Positions 63,691-64,000 of a stretch of DNA of 64,000 bases are shown one piece after another. Under the pieces are notes generated by a model. That model ran no database searches, had not been told where the DNA came from, and saw only the letters and a list, made by a program, of their open reading frames with translations. The stretch is from positions 1,615,297-1,679,296 of the forward strand of contig JAYKAV010000877.1 in the NCBI GenBank assembly GCA_035582835.1, read 5' to 3'. The stretch comes from Phoebastria nigripes (Eukaryota > Chordata > Aves > Procellariiformes > Diomedeidae). Every line of letters starts with the position of its first letter. Within the stretch, counting starts at the first letter, position 1. Both the position numbers and the translations under genes were made by a program.

Positions 63691-63941
63691 GCCATATCTA
63701 TATATTATAAACCCAGATATCCAGAAGTCACTGGAAGCTATACCTTAAAGCGTAATGCAGGAAGAGCTGCAGATGTGGGTCATTGCTCTATAGGTACATT
63801 TGGGTACAGATACCATCAAGATACGCAAAAGAGTTGGGCTCTTCCTCCCGTTCCACAGGTTAGACCCATTTATTTATTCAAAGAAAGCAGCAAGGCAAAT
63901 TTGCTGGGCAAAATGAAATACACCTCCCTCTTAAAAGGGCC

Positions 63942-64000
63942 TGTCCTGGTTTCGGCTGGGATAGGGTTAATTTTCTTCCTAGTGCTGTGTTTTGGATTTA
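63942..64000 (+). mobile_element. Start of an avian ERVL-like LTR (cut by the window edge)
   Basis: From 63942 the sequence reads tgtcctggtttcggctggga, then 'tagggttaattttcttcc' and 'gtgctgtgttttggattta'. TG at the edge is the usual LTR terminus, and this wording is familiar from LTRs of ERVL-type endogenous retroviruses widespread in birds. The 'tagctggtata'-like piece that I expect before 'gtgctgtg' seems to be absent. Only 59 bases are visible, so solo LTR or full provirus cannot be decided. Confidence 0.75.

Larger units (their letters stand above)
60926..64000 (-). other. PLD5: PLD5 intron (partial, continues beyond right edge)
   Basis: Holds an antisense MIR-like remnant (62905-63045), a CR1 fragment (63440-63575), an old repeat piece (63604-63690) and the start of an LTR (63942). 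No upstream PLD5 exon with a transmembrane segment was found. Confidence 0.8.

Noticed and set aside
1..64000. CRISPR arrays, operons, phage or plasmid features
   Set aside because: The sequence is an intron-rich vertebrate locus. No regularly spaced repeats, ribosome binding sites or bacterial coding density were seen.

Overview
The window looks like ordinary nuclear DNA from a bird. Three things support this. Several fragments have the 3' end typical of avian CR1 LINEs (a run built on 'atagaatcatagaatca'). A bird-type ERVL-like LTR starts at the right edge. Five coding exons read as an avian copy of PLD5, the inactive phospholipase D-like membrane protein. The LTR and CR1 types suggest Neoaves, but the species cannot be named from this sequence. 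Many isolated single n bases mark uncertain positions in the assembly or consensus; none lies in a coding exon.

One gene dominates. PLD5 runs on the minus strand through the whole window, with five internal coding exons, in transcript order, at 60925-60757, 52886-52772, 27445-27318, 5519-5322 and 1214-1075. All five have GT-AG splice sites, and the four joins within the window keep one reading frame (phases 0, 1, 0, 0). Together they carry 249 complete codons plus two split arginine codons. This is roughly the middle half of the protein: the luminal stem, the first phospholipase-D half domain with its lost catalytic His and Lys, and the start of the second half. The cytoplasmic tail and membrane anchor lie beyond the right edge, and the C-terminal exons lie beyond the left edge.

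The other ~98.8% is intron, in segments of at least 1.1 kb, 4.1 kb, 21.8 kb, 25.3 kb, 7.9 kb and at least 3.1 kb. The introns hold five CR1 fragments (2502, 16440, 45868, 55293, 63440), degraded MIR-like SINE pieces (6200, 40092, 62905), an old palindromic amniote-type repeat (901-966), short tandem duplications, homopolymers, a long pyrimidine-rich tract (about 37690-38160) and the start of an LTR (63942).

Two structures in the introns are not explained by PLD5 or by common repeats. At 19538-19975, on the minus strand, a TATA box, a 62-codon ORF with a convincing signal peptide and a polyadenylation signal lie in gene-like order; this may be a nested gene for a small secreted protein. At 58182-58361 there is an imperfect inverted repeat about 180 bases long that would fold into a long hairpin. 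No bacterial, phage or CRISPR feature is present.
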